From Blastococcus saxobsidens (GTDB lineage Bacteria > Actinomycetota > Actinomycetes > Mycobacteriales > Geodermatophilaceae), in contig NZ_JAAGWG010000002.1 of NCBI RefSeq assembly GCF_010682065.1, positions 124,001-188,000 of the forward strand: a stretch of 64,000 nucleotides of DNA. The letters are read 5' to 3'. The notes under the pieces were generated by a model. It worked only from the letters and a program-made list of their open reading frames with translations, did no database searches and was not told where the DNA came from. This document shows positions 16,854 to 25,156 of the stretch, piece by piece (within the stretch, counting starts at the first letter, position 1; each line of letters opens with the position of its first letter). The position numbers and the translations under genes were made by a program.

Positions 16854-17362
16854 CGCCTGGTCCGGGACATGGAACCGGACACAGCACCGGACACAGCACC
16901 GGACACCGGACCGCCGACCACGTGCGGCCGGGGGCAGCGGGGCCCGACGACGTCCAGCCGCGCCTCGACCACGTCGAGGAAGCCGCGCACGTCGCGGACC
17001 AGGTCGTCGGCCTCGCGCTCGGTGACCGCACGGGACAACCCGGCCTCGGCGGCGGCGCGCTTGCCCGCGCCCGCGGCGAAGAAGGTGGCCCACTCCCCCA
17101 GCTCCGGGGCCACCTGCCCGAGCAGGACCCAGGCGCTGCGCGGCCGGCGGCGGCCGGCCTCGGGACGGGTACGGGCAGCCAGCACCGCCGCTGCGGCGCG
17201 GAGGGCCGCGAGGTGCGCGGTGGCGTACCGCTCCCGCGGATCGGGGGCCGCGGCGGCCGCGGCCAGCCCGCGGTGGGCCTGGCCGAGCAGCGCGGTGGCG
17301 GCGGCAGGCAGGGCGGGGGGCAGCGGCAGCTGGGCGGCCGGCACGGCCCGGGCGGCGCCCAT
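16850..17362 (-). CDS. SAV_6107-type HEPN domain protein
   Basis: 170 residues from ATG 17362, which shares its A with the upstream TGA. The HEPN helices are recognisable: ERYATAHLAALRAAAAVLAART (an R-x4-H pattern near residue 59-64), then SAWVLLGQVAPELGEWATFFAAGA and AVTEREADDLVRDVRGFLDVVE. The family is found next to dnaE2 in actinobacteria. Whether it has RNase activity is unknown, since the R-x4-H lies in an early rather than the last helix. The last ~25 residues come from a 12-bp tandem repeat and look non-conserved. Tight overlaps place it in one SOS operon with DUF6504 and dnaE2. Confidence 0.8.
   Translation of the reverse strand: MGAARAVPAAQLPLPPALPAAATALLGQAHRGLAAAAAAPDPRERYATAHLAALRAAAAVLAARTRPEAGRRRPRSAWVLLGQVAPELGEWATFFAAGAGKRAAAEAGLSRAVTEREADDLVRDVRGFLDVVEARLDVVGPRCPRPHVVGGPVSGAVSGAVSGSMSRTRR
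16875..16906. repeat. 12-bp tandem repeat at the 3' end of the HEPN gene
   Basis: Two exact copies of CCGGACACAGCA (16875-16886, 16887-16898) and a partial third encode the repetitive SGAVSGAVSG tail. Confidence 0.85.
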
Positions 17363-17688
17363 CAGTCGTGCACCCGGACGAGCCACCAGCGGTTGGCCGA
17401 GGCGTCCCACGAGAGGTCGAACACGCCGGCGAAGCTCATCCGCGACCGGCCGGCGCGGACCGCCTCGACCCGCCAGACCTCGCGGGGGGCCACCAGCTCG
17501 GCGGAGGCGCCACCGACGGCGCTCTCGTCGCGCAGCCACCACGGCGCCGTCTCGACCCAGGAGTCGAGCAGCTCGCCGACGGCGTAGCGCGACTGCCCGC
17601 GCCAGAACTGCACCGGCCCGAGCGGACCGCGCTCGACCTGCACCTCTTCGCCGGCCCGACCGACGACCTCACCGAGCACCCGGCTCAT
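17362..17688 (-). CDS. DUF6504 family protein
   Basis: 108 residues from ATG 17688, preceded by GGGAGGT at 5 bases. It has the family pattern PVQFWRGQSRYAVGELLDSWVETAPWW...EVWRVEAV...GVFDLSWD...WWLVRVHD, a compact beta-rich domain with many Trp. In other actinobacteria DUF6504 genes sit between imuB and dnaE2. Here it is the first gene of the operon DUF6504-HEPN-dnaE2, and no imuB precedes it. A role with the mutasome is inferred only from context. A LexA box lies 87 bases upstream. Confidence 0.8.
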   Translation of the reverse strand: MSRVLGEVVGRAGEEVQVERGPLGPVQFWRGQSRYAVGELLDSWVETAPWWLRDESAVGGASAELVAPREVWRVEAVRAGRSRMSFAGVFDLSWDASANRWWLVRVHD

Positions 17689-17774
17689 GACAGACCTCCC
17701 CACGCCTCACCCCGCGCACGCCGACCCGGCGTCCACCGGCGGGGAAGAGCCGGGCGGAACGGGCCACACGGTGT

Positions 17775-17790
17775 TCGAACGTCTGTTCGA
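17775..17790 (-). promoter_or_regulatory. LexA (SOS) box for the DUF6504-HEPN-dnaE2 operon
   Basis: TCGAACGTCTGTTCGA is a perfect TCGAAC-N4-GTTCGA operator. A second, half-conserved box (TCGAACACGTGTCC) overlaps it at 17787-17802. It lies in the divergent region between DUF6504 and the YbaK-like gene. Confidence 0.88.
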
Positions 17791-17881
17791 ACACGTGTCC
17801 AGTAGACCCGAGCGCCCTGGCGTCGTCAAGCCGCGCGCACGGCCCGGCGCGCCCCCGGCGCAGCGGTGGCAGGATCAGTGC

Positions 17882-18415
17882 ATGAGCCGACCCCCGCACC
17901 CCCGGGTGGCCGCCGTCGCCCGGGCCCTCAGCGAGGCCGGCGCCGGGGGCGAGGTGCGCGTCCTCCCGGAGGAGGTCCGCACCGCGGCCGCCGCGGCGGC
18001 CGCCCTCGACGTACCGGTCGGCGCGATCGTCAACAGCCTGGTGTTCCTCGCCGACGGGTCCCCCGTGCTGATCCTCACCAGCGGGGCGCACCGGGTCGAC
18101 GCCGGCCGGGTCGCCGCCCTGCTGGGCGTGGCCTCCCTGGAGCCCGCGCCGGCCGCCGAGGTCCGCCTGCACACCGGCCAGCCGCCCGGCGGCGTCGCGC
18201 CGCTGGGCCACCCCGCCCCCCTGGGCACGCTGGTCGACGTCGAGCTGGCCCGCTACGACCGGGTGTGGGCCGCCGCCGGGCACCCGGCCGCCGTCTTCCC
18301 GACCGACTACGAGGAGCTGCTGCGGCTCACCGCCGGCACCCCCGCCGAGGTGGGGGACGGGCCGGTCGACGCCGCACCGACCACCCCCGCCCGCCCGGAG
18401 GTGGCGGCGCTGTGA
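17882..18415 (+). CDS. YbaK/EbsC-type aminoacyl-tRNA deacylase domain protein
   Basis: 177 residues from ATG 17882. It carries the YbaK/ProX editing-domain pattern: VRTAAAAAAALDVPVGAIVNSLVFLADG, LILTSGAHRVD and GGVAPLGHPAPL. Proteins of this fold hydrolyse mischarged aminoacyl-tRNAs in trans or are uncharacterised homologues. CAGGAT lies six bases upstream and may be a weak leaderless -10; a good ribosome-binding site is absent. It is the first gene of six joined by GTGA overlaps to 23297. Its divergent upstream region holds the dnaE2 LexA box, 92 bases away. Confidence 0.88.
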   Translation: MSRPPHPRVAAVARALSEAGAGGEVRVLPEEVRTAAAAAAALDVPVGAIVNSLVFLADGSPVLILTSGAHRVDAGRVAALLGVASLEPAPAAEVRLHTGQPPGGVAPLGHPAPLGTLVDVELARYDRVWAAAGHPAAVFPTDYEELLRLTAGTPAEVGDGPVDAAPTTPARPEVAAL

Positions 18416-19002
18416 CCGGCACCCGGCCCGCCACACGGATCCTCGAGCTGCCCGCGCCGTGGATGCGGGAGCACATGCACGAGGTGCTGGCCATCTACGG
18501 GGTGGCCATGGGCTACGACTCCGGCATCGTGGCCGGGCGGTACGGCTACGCGATCCAGCACACCGAACGTCCCGGCTTCCGCGCCGTCGGCGCCTTCGCG
18601 CAGACGTCCGAGGGCGAGCGCCTGGTCGGGTTCGGGTACGGCTACCTCGTCGCGCCCGGCCAGTGGTGGCACGACCAGGTGCGCGCCGCGCTCGACCGGC
18701 GGACGGCGAAGAAGTGGCTGCCCGGCGCCTTCGAGGTCTGCGAGCTGCACGTCGACCCCGACTCCCAGAGCCTCGGCCTGGGCCGCCAGCTGCTGCACGC
18801 GCTGGTCGACGTGCCGCACCCGGTGGCGCTGCTCTCCACGCCCGACGCCGACACCAAGGCCTTCCGCCTGTACCGGGCCGACGGCTTCGTCGACCTGGCC
18901 CGCGGCTACCACTTCCCCGGGGACTCCCGCCCCTTCGCCATCCTCGGCGCCCGGCTGCCCCTGCATCCGCGGGACGGCTCGGCGGCGAACTCCCGAGCGT
19001 GA
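18412..19002 (+). CDS. GNAT-family N-acetyltransferase (Rv2170-like)
   Basis: 196 residues from GTG 18412, overlapping the YbaK stop. The acetyl-CoA-binding region is FEVCELHVDPDSQSLGLGRQLLHAL (about residues 104-128), followed by LLSTPDADTKAFRLYRADGFVDLARGYHF. The unusual QWWHDQV stretch and the end FAILGARLPL match M. tuberculosis Rv2170 as I remember it, a protein lysine acetyltransferase. The acetyl acceptor here is unknown. Confidence 0.87.
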   Translation: MTGTRPATRILELPAPWMREHMHEVLAIYGVAMGYDSGIVAGRYGYAIQHTERPGFRAVGAFAQTSEGERLVGFGYGYLVAPGQWWHDQVRAALDRRTAKKWLPGAFEVCELHVDPDSQSLGLGRQLLHALVDVPHPVALLSTPDADTKAFRLYRADGFVDLARGYHFPGDSRPFAILGARLPLHPRDGSAANSRA

Positions 19003-20681
19003 CCACCGCACCCTCCCCCGCCTCCGGCCCCGTCGACGTCCTCGTGGATGCCGTCGTCGTGGGCTCCGGCCACAACGGCCTCGTCGCCGCCTGCTACCTC
19101 GCCGCCGAGGGCCTGTCGGTCGAGGTGGTGGAGTCCGACGACGTGCTCGGCGGCGCGGTGTCGACGGTCGAGCGCTGGCCCGGGGTCCGGGTGGACCGCG
19201 GCTCCAGCGCGCACGTGATCGTGCGGCACAGCGGCATCGTCGAGGAGCTCGGCCTGGCCGGCCACGGGCTGCGCTACATCGACTGCGACCCGTGGGGGTT
19301 CGCGCCGGCGCCGTCCCCCGGCGCCCCCGGCCCCGACGGCCTCCCGCTGGTCTTCTCCGTCGACCTGGACGCCACCTGCGCCTCCATCGAGGCCGCCTGC
19401 GGCCCGGAGGACGCCGCCGCCTACCGCCGGTTCGTCGGCGTGTGGGGTCCGCGCAGCCGCGCGGTGGTGGCCTCCTTCGGCCGGGCGCCGAGCGCCGGCG
19501 GGCTGGTCCGCTCCTTCTGGCCGCTGGGCGCCCCGGCCGAGGGCCGCCCGCGCACCCCCGGCGGCGAGCTCGCCGTCGACTTCCTGGGTTCCGGGGACGC
19601 GCTGCTGGACAGGTGGTTCACCAGCGAGCGCCTCAAGGCGGCGCTGGCCTGGTTCGGCGCGCAGTCCGGCCCGCCCATGTCCGAGCCCGGCACGGCCGCG
19701 ATGGTGGGCTGGGTGGCGCTGCTGCACGACGTACCGCCCGGCCACCCCGTGGGCGGCTCCGGCGGACTCACCCAGGCCCTGCGGCACCGGCTGGAGTCCG
19801 ACGGCGGCCGGGTGGTGCTCGGCGACGGCGCCGAACGGCTGCTGGTCGAGGACGGGCGCGTGACCGGGGTGCGCACCCGGTCCGGCCGCACCGTGCGGGC
19901 CTCCGCCGTGGTCGCCGCCTGCCACATCGACGTCACCCGGCGCCTCGCCGGGGACGACGCCCCGCCGGTGCTGGCCGACGCGGCGCCGCCGATCGGCAAC
20001 GGCTTCGGCCTGGTGGTGCGGGCGCTGACCGACGCCCCGCCGTCCTATCCCGGCGTCGCCCCCGAGCAGGCGCTGCACGGCTTGCAGCTGCTGTGCACCG
20101 ACCGCGGCCAGCTCGCCGCCGCGCACGGCGACTGGGGAGCCGGCCGGGTTCCCCGCGAGCCGGTGCCCCTGGCGATGTCGTTCTCGGCCAGCGACCCCAC
20201 CCTGGCGCCGCCCGGGCGGCACGTCGTGACGATCTGGGGGCAGTGGTACCCCTACGCCCTGGCCGACGGCGCCGACTGGGACGCCCTCGCCGAGACCGAG
20301 GCCCAGCGGCTGATCGAGGCCGTCGACCGGTACGCGCCCGGTTTCGCGGACTCGGTCCAGGAGACCTACGTCCAGACGCCGCTGGCGCTGGAGCGGGAAC
20401 TGTCCCTGCCCCGGGGCAACGTCATGCACGTGGAGATGGGCCTGGCCAGCATGTTCGCCTTCCGGCCGGCCCCTGGACTGTCCGGCTACCGGGTGCCGGG
20501 GCTCCCGGGCCTCTACCTGGCCGGCGCCTCGACGCACCCCGGCGGCGGGGTGTCGGGCAACTCGGGGCGGACGGCGGCCCGGGTGCTGCTCGCCGACCGC
20601 CGGGCCCTCCCCCGCGCCCGCGCGGCGGCGGACAGGACCCTGCGCCGCGCCGCCGCCCGGCTGGTCCGGGCGCGGCCGTGA
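18999..20681 (+). CDS. FAD-dependent carotenoid desaturase/CrtO-ketolase-like oxidoreductase
   Basis: 560 residues from GTG 18999 (GTGA overlap). An N-terminal dinucleotide-binding motif VVVGSGHNGLVAACYLAAEGLSVEVVE starts near residue 15. A C-terminal FAD motif PGLYLAGASTHPGGGVSGNSGRTAA lies near 505-530. GHNGLVAA is typical of the CrtO/PYROXD2 branch rather than CrtI. With CruF and a CruG-like transferase downstream, a 4-ketolase or 3',4'-desaturase acting on a cyclised carotenoid is the best inference. Sequence alone does not settle which, and a non-carotenoid role is possible. Confidence 0.8.
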   Translation: MTTAPSPASGPVDVLVDAVVVGSGHNGLVAACYLAAEGLSVEVVESDDVLGGAVSTVERWPGVRVDRGSSAHVIVRHSGIVEELGLAGHGLRYIDCDPWGFAPAPSPGAPGPDGLPLVFSVDLDATCASIEAACGPEDAAAYRRFVGVWGPRSRAVVASFGRAPSAGGLVRSFWPLGAPAEGRPRTPGGELAVDFLGSGDALLDRWFTSERLKAALAWFGAQSGPPMSEPGTAAMVGWVALLHDVPPGHPVGGSGGLTQALRHRLESDGGRVVLGDGAERLLVEDGRVTGVRTRSGRTVRASAVVAACHIDVTRRLAGDDAPPVLADAAPPIGNGFGLVVRALTDAPPSYPGVAPEQALHGLQLLCTDRGQLAAAHGDWGAGRVPREPVPLAMSFSASDPTLAPPGRHVVTIWGQWYPYALADGADWDALAETEAQRLIEAVDRYAPGFADSVQETYVQTPLALERELSLPRGNVMHVEMGLASMFAFRPAPGLSGYRVPGLPGLYLAGASTHPGGGVSGNSGRTAARVLLADRRALPRARAAADRTLRRAAARLVRARP

Positions 20682-21487
20682 TCCCGTCGATCGCCGCGAT
20701 CCCGCTGCCGCGCGACCTGACCGTCCGCCGGCTGGTGCCACTGGCCCTGGCGCTGGCCCTCGTCGGCACGGCGATCGCCTATCCGCTCACCGACGGCGGC
20801 ACCCGGAACGCGGTCAGCTGGGCGATCGTGCTGCTGGGCGCGACGCTCTCGGTGGTGCACGCGTCGCTCAGCCGCGGGCTGCGCGCCGGCGTCACCGTCC
20901 TCCTGCTCGTCGGGGCCGTGTCGGTGGCGTTCGAGTCGGTCGGCCTGGCCACCGGCTACCCGTACGGCAGCTACACCTACAGCGACACCCTGGGCCCCAC
21001 GCTGCTCGGCGTCCCGTTCCTGGTGCCGCTGGCCTGGCTGATGATGGCCTGGCCGAGCTGGCTGCTGGCCGAGCACCTCGCTCCCCGCCGCCGGCCGGTC
21101 CGGATCGCCTGGGCGGCCGGGATCTTCGCCGCCTGGGACGTGGTCCTGGACCCGCAGATGGTGCAGGCCGGCTACTGGACCTGGGCGGACCCCTCCCCGG
21201 GCCTGCCCGGGATCGACACCGTGCCGCTCACCAACCTGGCCGGCTGGCTGTTCGCCGGTGCGGTGCTCATGACCCTGCTCGACCTGCTCGTGGCCCGCAC
21301 GCGGCACCCCGGCCCGTCGCGGATCGGTCCGGCGGCCCCGTTCCTCGCGCTGGGGTGGATGACCCTCGGCGGGGCCCTGGCGCACGCCGGCTGGCTGGGG
21401 CTGCCCGGCTCGGCCGCCTGGGGCGCGGTGCTGGCGGTGCCCGTCCTCCTGGCCCTGGCGGCGCGGCACCGACGGGAGCGGCGGTGA
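20678..21487 (+). CDS. cruF: CruF-type carotenoid 1',2'-hydratase (DUF422 membrane protein)
   Basis: 269 residues from GTG 20678 (GTGA overlap). Seven or so transmembrane segments carry the family's conserved polar motifs: FESVGLATGYPYGSYTYSDTLGP (near 87-109), WDVVLDPQMVQAGYWTW (near 149-165) and LTNLAGWLFAG. CruF adds water across the psi-end double bond of acyclic or monocyclic carotenoids. In Deinococcus and cyanobacteria it works with a ketolase/desaturase and a glycosyltransferase, which fits the neighbours here. Confidence 0.85.
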   Translation: MIPSIAAIPLPRDLTVRRLVPLALALALVGTAIAYPLTDGGTRNAVSWAIVLLGATLSVVHASLSRGLRAGVTVLLLVGAVSVAFESVGLATGYPYGSYTYSDTLGPTLLGVPFLVPLAWLMMAWPSWLLAEHLAPRRRPVRIAWAAGIFAAWDVVLDPQMVQAGYWTWADPSPGLPGIDTVPLTNLAGWLFAGAVLMTLLDLLVARTRHPGPSRIGPAAPFLALGWMTLGGALAHAGWLGLPGSAAWGAVLAVPVLLALAARHRRERR

Positions 21488-22641
21488 GCGGTCGCCTGGT
21501 GCGCACGCTGGCCGCCGTGTCGGTGGTCGGTGCCGCGCACGCCGCGGTCAACGCCGCGCTGCTGCGCCGTCCACCGGCGGACCCGCCGTCGTCCGGCCGG
21601 CCGGTCACGGTCGTCCTCCCGGTACGCGACGAGGCTGCGCAGGTGGGCGCCTGCCTGGCCGCCCTGCTCGACCAGCGCGGGCTCGACCGCCTCCGGGTCG
21701 TCGTGGTCGACGACGGCTCCACCGACGGCACCGCCGACGTCGTCCGCGCGGTGCACGACCGGCGGGTCCGCCTGGTGACCGCTCCCCCGCTCCCGCCCGG
21801 CTGGCTCGGCAAGCCGCACGCCTGCGCCGCCGGGGTCGCGGCCGCGGCACCGCAGGGCGACGGCGAGGTGCTGGTGTTCGTCGACGCCGACGTGCGGCTG
21901 TTCCCCGACGCGATCGCCGCCGCTGTCGACGTCCTGGACGGCAGCGGGCTGGACCTCGTCTCGCCGTGGCCGCGCCCGCTGGCGGTGGGGGCGGCGGAGC
22001 GCCTGGTGCAGCCGCTGGCCCCGTGGCTCTGGATCACGACGCTCCCGCTGCGCCTGGCCGAGCGCTCGCCCCGGCCGTCGCTGGCGGCCGCCAACGGCCA
22101 GTTCCTCGTCGTGCGCCGCGACGCCTACGAGCGGGCCGGCGGTCATGCCGCCGTCCGCGGCGAGGTGCTGGAGGACATCGCCCTGCTGCGTGCCGTCAAA
22201 CGGTCCGGTGGCCGCGGCGGACCGGTCGACGGCTCGCGGCTGGCCGCCTGCCGGATGTACGAGGGCTGGCCGCAGGTGCGCGACGGCTACGCCAAGTCGC
22301 TCTGGGCGTCGGTCGGCGGCCGGCCGGCCGGGGGGCTGGCCGCGGCGGCGGCGCTGACCGCCGTCTACGTGCTGCCCCCGGCGGCCGCGCTGACCGGCTC
22401 CCGTGCGGGGCTGGTCGGCTACCTGGCCGGGGTCGCCGGGCGGGTGGCCAGCGGGGTGGCCGGTGGCAGCCGGGTGTGGCCCGACGCGCTGGCGCACCCG
22501 CTGTCGGTGCTGGTGCTCGACGTCCTGATGGTCGGCTCGGTGCGCGGCCGGCGGCGCGGGACGCTGCGCTGGCGCGGTCGCACGGTGACCGCCGACCCCG
22601 CCGGGCCGACCCCGGTGTCCTCGGCGACGATGGCCCGGTGA
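21484..22641 (+). CDS. Family 2 glycosyltransferase, CruG-like
   Basis: 385 residues from GTG 21484 (GTGA overlap). GT-A motifs are clear: VVVDDGSTDGTADVV, the DxD-like VFVDADVRLFPDA (near 141), an ED motif in GEVLEDIALLRAVK (near 230), and GWPQVRDGYAKSLW in the QxxRW position. A membrane helix lies at the N-terminus and two or three hydrophobic helices near the C-terminus. Its place directly after cruF suggests it glycosylates the hydroxylated carotenoid end group. Donor sugar and linkage are unknown. Confidence 0.82.
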   Translation: MSGRLVRTLAAVSVVGAAHAAVNAALLRRPPADPPSSGRPVTVVLPVRDEAAQVGACLAALLDQRGLDRLRVVVVDDGSTDGTADVVRAVHDRRVRLVTAPPLPPGWLGKPHACAAGVAAAAPQGDGEVLVFVDADVRLFPDAIAAAVDVLDGSGLDLVSPWPRPLAVGAAERLVQPLAPWLWITTLPLRLAERSPRPSLAAANGQFLVVRRDAYERAGGHAAVRGEVLEDIALLRAVKRSGGRGGPVDGSRLAACRMYEGWPQVRDGYAKSLWASVGGRPAGGLAAAAALTAVYVLPPAAALTGSRAGLVGYLAGVAGRVASGVAGGSRVWPDALAHPLSVLVLDVLMVGSVRGRRRGTLRWRGRTVTADPAGPTPVSSATMAR

Positions 22642-23297
22642 CCACTCCCGAGCAGTCCCGGCCGCGCACCACCTTCGACCCGGAGCAGATGGAGACCGGC
22701 GCGTTCTACCGGGTGATGAACTCCGTGGTCGTGCCGCGCCCGATCGCGTGGGTGTGCAGCCGCTCGGCCGAGGGCGTGGACAACCTGGCGCCGCACTCCT
22801 TCTACACCGTCGCCTGCGTGGACCCGCCCATCGTGCAGTTCACCTCGGTCGGCCGGAAGGACTCGCTGCGCAACGTGGAGGCGACCGGCGAGTTCACCGT
22901 GAGCCTCACGCCGGAGGCGCTGTTCGAGAAGATCAACGCGACCGGCACGGACTTCCCCGCGGGGATCAGCGAGGCCGAGGCCGTCGGCGTCCGGCTGGAG
23001 CCGTCGGACAAGGTGTCGGCGCTGCGGGTCGCCGACTCCCCCGTCACCCTCGAGTGCACCCTGCACAGCACGCTGCGGCTGGGCGACAGCACGGTCGTGC
23101 TCGGCCGGGTGGTGCACGTCAGCGTCTGGGCCGACGCGGTGCGGGACGGGCGCCCGCGCATCGAGCAGCTGCGCCCGCTGGCCCGCCTCGGCGGCAACGA
23201 GTGGGCGACGATCGGCGAGGTGCGAGAGATCGCCCGCATCCCCTACCGCGGGTGGGCCGAGGACCCCTCGATCGGCGAACGCCTCAGAGGCAGCTGA
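22638..23297 (+). CDS. Flavin reductase-like (FMN-binding split-barrel) protein
   Basis: 219 residues from GTG 22638 (GTGA overlap). It shows the flavin_reduct domain: YRVMNSVVVPRPIAWVCS, LAPHSFYTVACVDPPIVQFTS, KDSLRNVEATGEFTVSL and LGRVVHVSVWAD. These bind FMN on a split beta-barrel. It might supply reduced flavin to the upstream oxidoreductase or be a stand-alone nitroreductase-like enzyme; the sequence does not say. It is the last gene of the six-gene chain. Its stop at 23297 directly abuts the stop of the convergent adenosine kinase gene. Confidence 0.87.
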   Translation: MTTPEQSRPRTTFDPEQMETGAFYRVMNSVVVPRPIAWVCSRSAEGVDNLAPHSFYTVACVDPPIVQFTSVGRKDSLRNVEATGEFTVSLTPEALFEKINATGTDFPAGISEAEAVGVRLEPSDKVSALRVADSPVTLECTLHSTLRLGDSTVVLGRVVHVSVWADAVRDGRPRIEQLRPLARLGGNEWATIGEVREIARIPYRGWAEDPSIGERLRGS

Positions 23298-24275
23298 TCA
23301 GCCGGGCAGGTGGGCGGCGACCTCGTCGGCCGCCTCGGCCCCGAAGGCCTCGGCGAAACGGGCCAGGAAGCTCTCCCGCGGCAGGTCGTACTCCTGCGTG
23401 CCGACGACCTCGACGGCCGCGGTCGCGACGGCCGAGCCGAGCTGGGTGGACCGCTCGAGCCCCAGGCCCCACGCCCGTCCGGCGATGAACCCGGCGCGCA
23501 GCGCGTCGCCGCCGCCGGTGGGCTCCACCGGCTTGGTCTCCGGGACGGCGATGACGGTCAGCGGCTCCTCGCCGGCCCGCCGCACCAGGACGCCGTCGGC
23601 CGCCCGGGTGGTCACCCAGCAGCCGACGCGCTCGAGCACCTCGTCGGCGGTCCAGCCGGTCTTCTGCAGCAGCAGGGCCGCCTCGTACTCGTTGGTGAAC
23701 AGCACCTCGGCGCCGGCGACCAGCTCGCGGATCATCTCGCCGTCGGCCCAGGCCAGCTGCTGGCTGGGGTCGGCGGCGAAGGGGTAACCGCGGTCGCGGC
23801 ACTCCTGGGTGTGCCGCACCATCGCCGTCGGGTCGTTGGGCCCGACGACGACGAGGTCGGCGCCGCCCACGCGGCCGACGACCGGCGCCAGCTCGATCTG
23901 CGAGGCCTCGGCCATGGCGCCCGAGTAGAACGACGCGATCTGGTTGTTGGCCTCGTCGGTGGTGCAGACGAACCGGGCGGTGTGCTTCAGCTCCGACCAG
24001 TGCACGCCGGCGGTGTCCACGCCGTGCCGGGTGAGCCAGGCGTCGTAGTCGGCGAAGTCGCTGCCGACGGCGCCCACGAGCACCGGCGTCAGACCCAGCA
24101 GCCCCAGCCCGTAGGCCATGTTGGCGCCGGCGCCACCGCGGTGCTGCACGAGGTCGTCGACCAGGAAGGAGAGCGAGACGTTCTCCATCTGGCCCTCGAC
24201 GAACTGCTCGGTGAACCGACCGGGGAAGGTCATCAGGTGGTCGGTGGCGATGGAGCCGGTGACGACGACGGGCAC
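23298..24275 (-). CDS. adoK: AdoK-type adenosine kinase (PfkB family)
   Basis: 325 residues from GTG 24275, with AGGAG eight bases upstream. The order of motifs matches mycobacterial AdoK (Rv2202c): VTGSIATDHLMTFPGRF, SLSFLVDDLVQHRGGAGANMAY, ARFVCTTDEANNQIASFY, FAADPSQQLA, and the anion-hole/catalytic segment EPTGGGDALRAGF with the base Asp near 247. It phosphorylates adenosine to AMP in purine salvage. The usual GxGD reads GGGD here, which is acceptable for PfkB enzymes. A related sugar kinase cannot be excluded. Confidence 0.85.
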   Translation of the reverse strand: MPVVVTGSIATDHLMTFPGRFTEQFVEGQMENVSLSFLVDDLVQHRGGAGANMAYGLGLLGLTPVLVGAVGSDFADYDAWLTRHGVDTAGVHWSELKHTARFVCTTDEANNQIASFYSGAMAEASQIELAPVVGRVGGADLVVVGPNDPTAMVRHTQECRDRGYPFAADPSQQLAWADGEMIRELVAGAEVLFTNEYEAALLLQKTGWTADEVLERVGCWVTTRAADGVLVRRAGEEPLTVIAVPETKPVEPTGGGDALRAGFIAGRAWGLGLERSTQLGSAVATAAVEVVGTQEYDLPRESFLARFAEAFGAEAADEVAAHLPG

Positions 24276-24411
24276 GGGGTTCGCTCCTGGGAGAGGTGTG
24301 GCTGGCGTCGACGGCGGCGGGCCGGCTGCGAGGGCCTGGAAGGGGGCGGGGCACCGAACACCTTAGGAGCCGCCTTCCGCCGGTGCCCTGGCGAGGTGCA
24401 CGCCCGGCCGG

Positions 24412-25110
24412 TCAGTCCGGTGGCGGGACGTCCCCCTCGCCGGGCCCGCCGAGCTCCCCGCGCAGCCAGAGGCCGAGCTGGACGACGCCGACGGCGCCCA
24501 GCAGGGCACCGACGGCGGCCCCGCTGGTGACCACCACGCGGTCGGCGCCCAGCCCGGCGACCTCCAGGCCGGACACCACTCCGGCGCCACCGAGGGTGAA
24601 GCCGGCCAAGGCCACCCGAGTGGGGCGCTCCCACAGCGAGATGGGGCCGGTGCGGTGCACGCCCGCCTGGCCGGCGCGCGCCCGCAGGTAGTCCGGCAGC
24701 CAGCACAGCGCACCGAAGGTGACGGCGAGCCAGCTCGGCGCACCGGCTGCCCACAGCGCCGCGGCGTAGGCGGCCTCGGTGAGCCGGTCGACGACGGAGT
24801 CGAGCACGTACCCGCGCTGCGAGGCCCGGCCGGTGCCGATGGCGAGGGCGCCGTCCAGGCTGTCCAGCAGCCCGGAGAACCCGACCAGCACGCCGGCCAG
24901 CACCAGCCAGGCCCCACCGGCGGCGGCCGGGGGCACGGCCGCGGCCGCGACCAGCACGCCGGCGGCCGTGGCCACCCACGGCGGCAGGGCGGCGAGCGGC
25001 CGGGCGAGCGTGTGCGCCAGCGTCAGCCAGCCGCGGACCAGCGGCGCGCCGGTGTCTGCGCCACCGTGCCAGCGCGACCAGGCGGCCAGGTACTCGTCCC
25101 GCGTCAGCAC
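24412..25110 (-). CDS. CDP-alcohol phosphatidyltransferase family protein
   Basis: 232 residues from GTG 25110, with GGAGGAG eight bases upstream. Six or so hydrophobic segments are predicted. The family signature D-x2-D-G-x2-A-R-x8-G-x3-D-x3-D is present as Asp83, Asp86, Gly87, Ala90, Gly100, Asp104 and Asp108. The arginine position is Ile91. These membrane enzymes join a CDP-activated lipid or polyol to an alcohol. The substrate is unknown, and the Arg-to-Ile change points to a divergent subgroup. A 136-base gap separates its stop from adoK, in which I see nothing. Confidence 0.85.
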   Translation of the reverse strand: MLTRDEYLAAWSRWHGGADTGAPLVRGWLTLAHTLARPLAALPPWVATAAGVLVAAAAVPPAAAGGAWLVLAGVLVGFSGLLDSLDGALAIGTGRASQRGYVLDSVVDRLTEAAYAAALWAAGAPSWLAVTFGALCWLPDYLRARAGQAGVHRTGPISLWERPTRVALAGFTLGGAGVVSGLEVAGLGADRVVVTSGAAVGALLGAVGVVQLGLWLRGELGGPGEGDVPPPD

Positions 25111-25156
25111 CGCGCCTCCTCCCCCGGCCGTCGGACCCACCAGGGACAGTAGGGCC

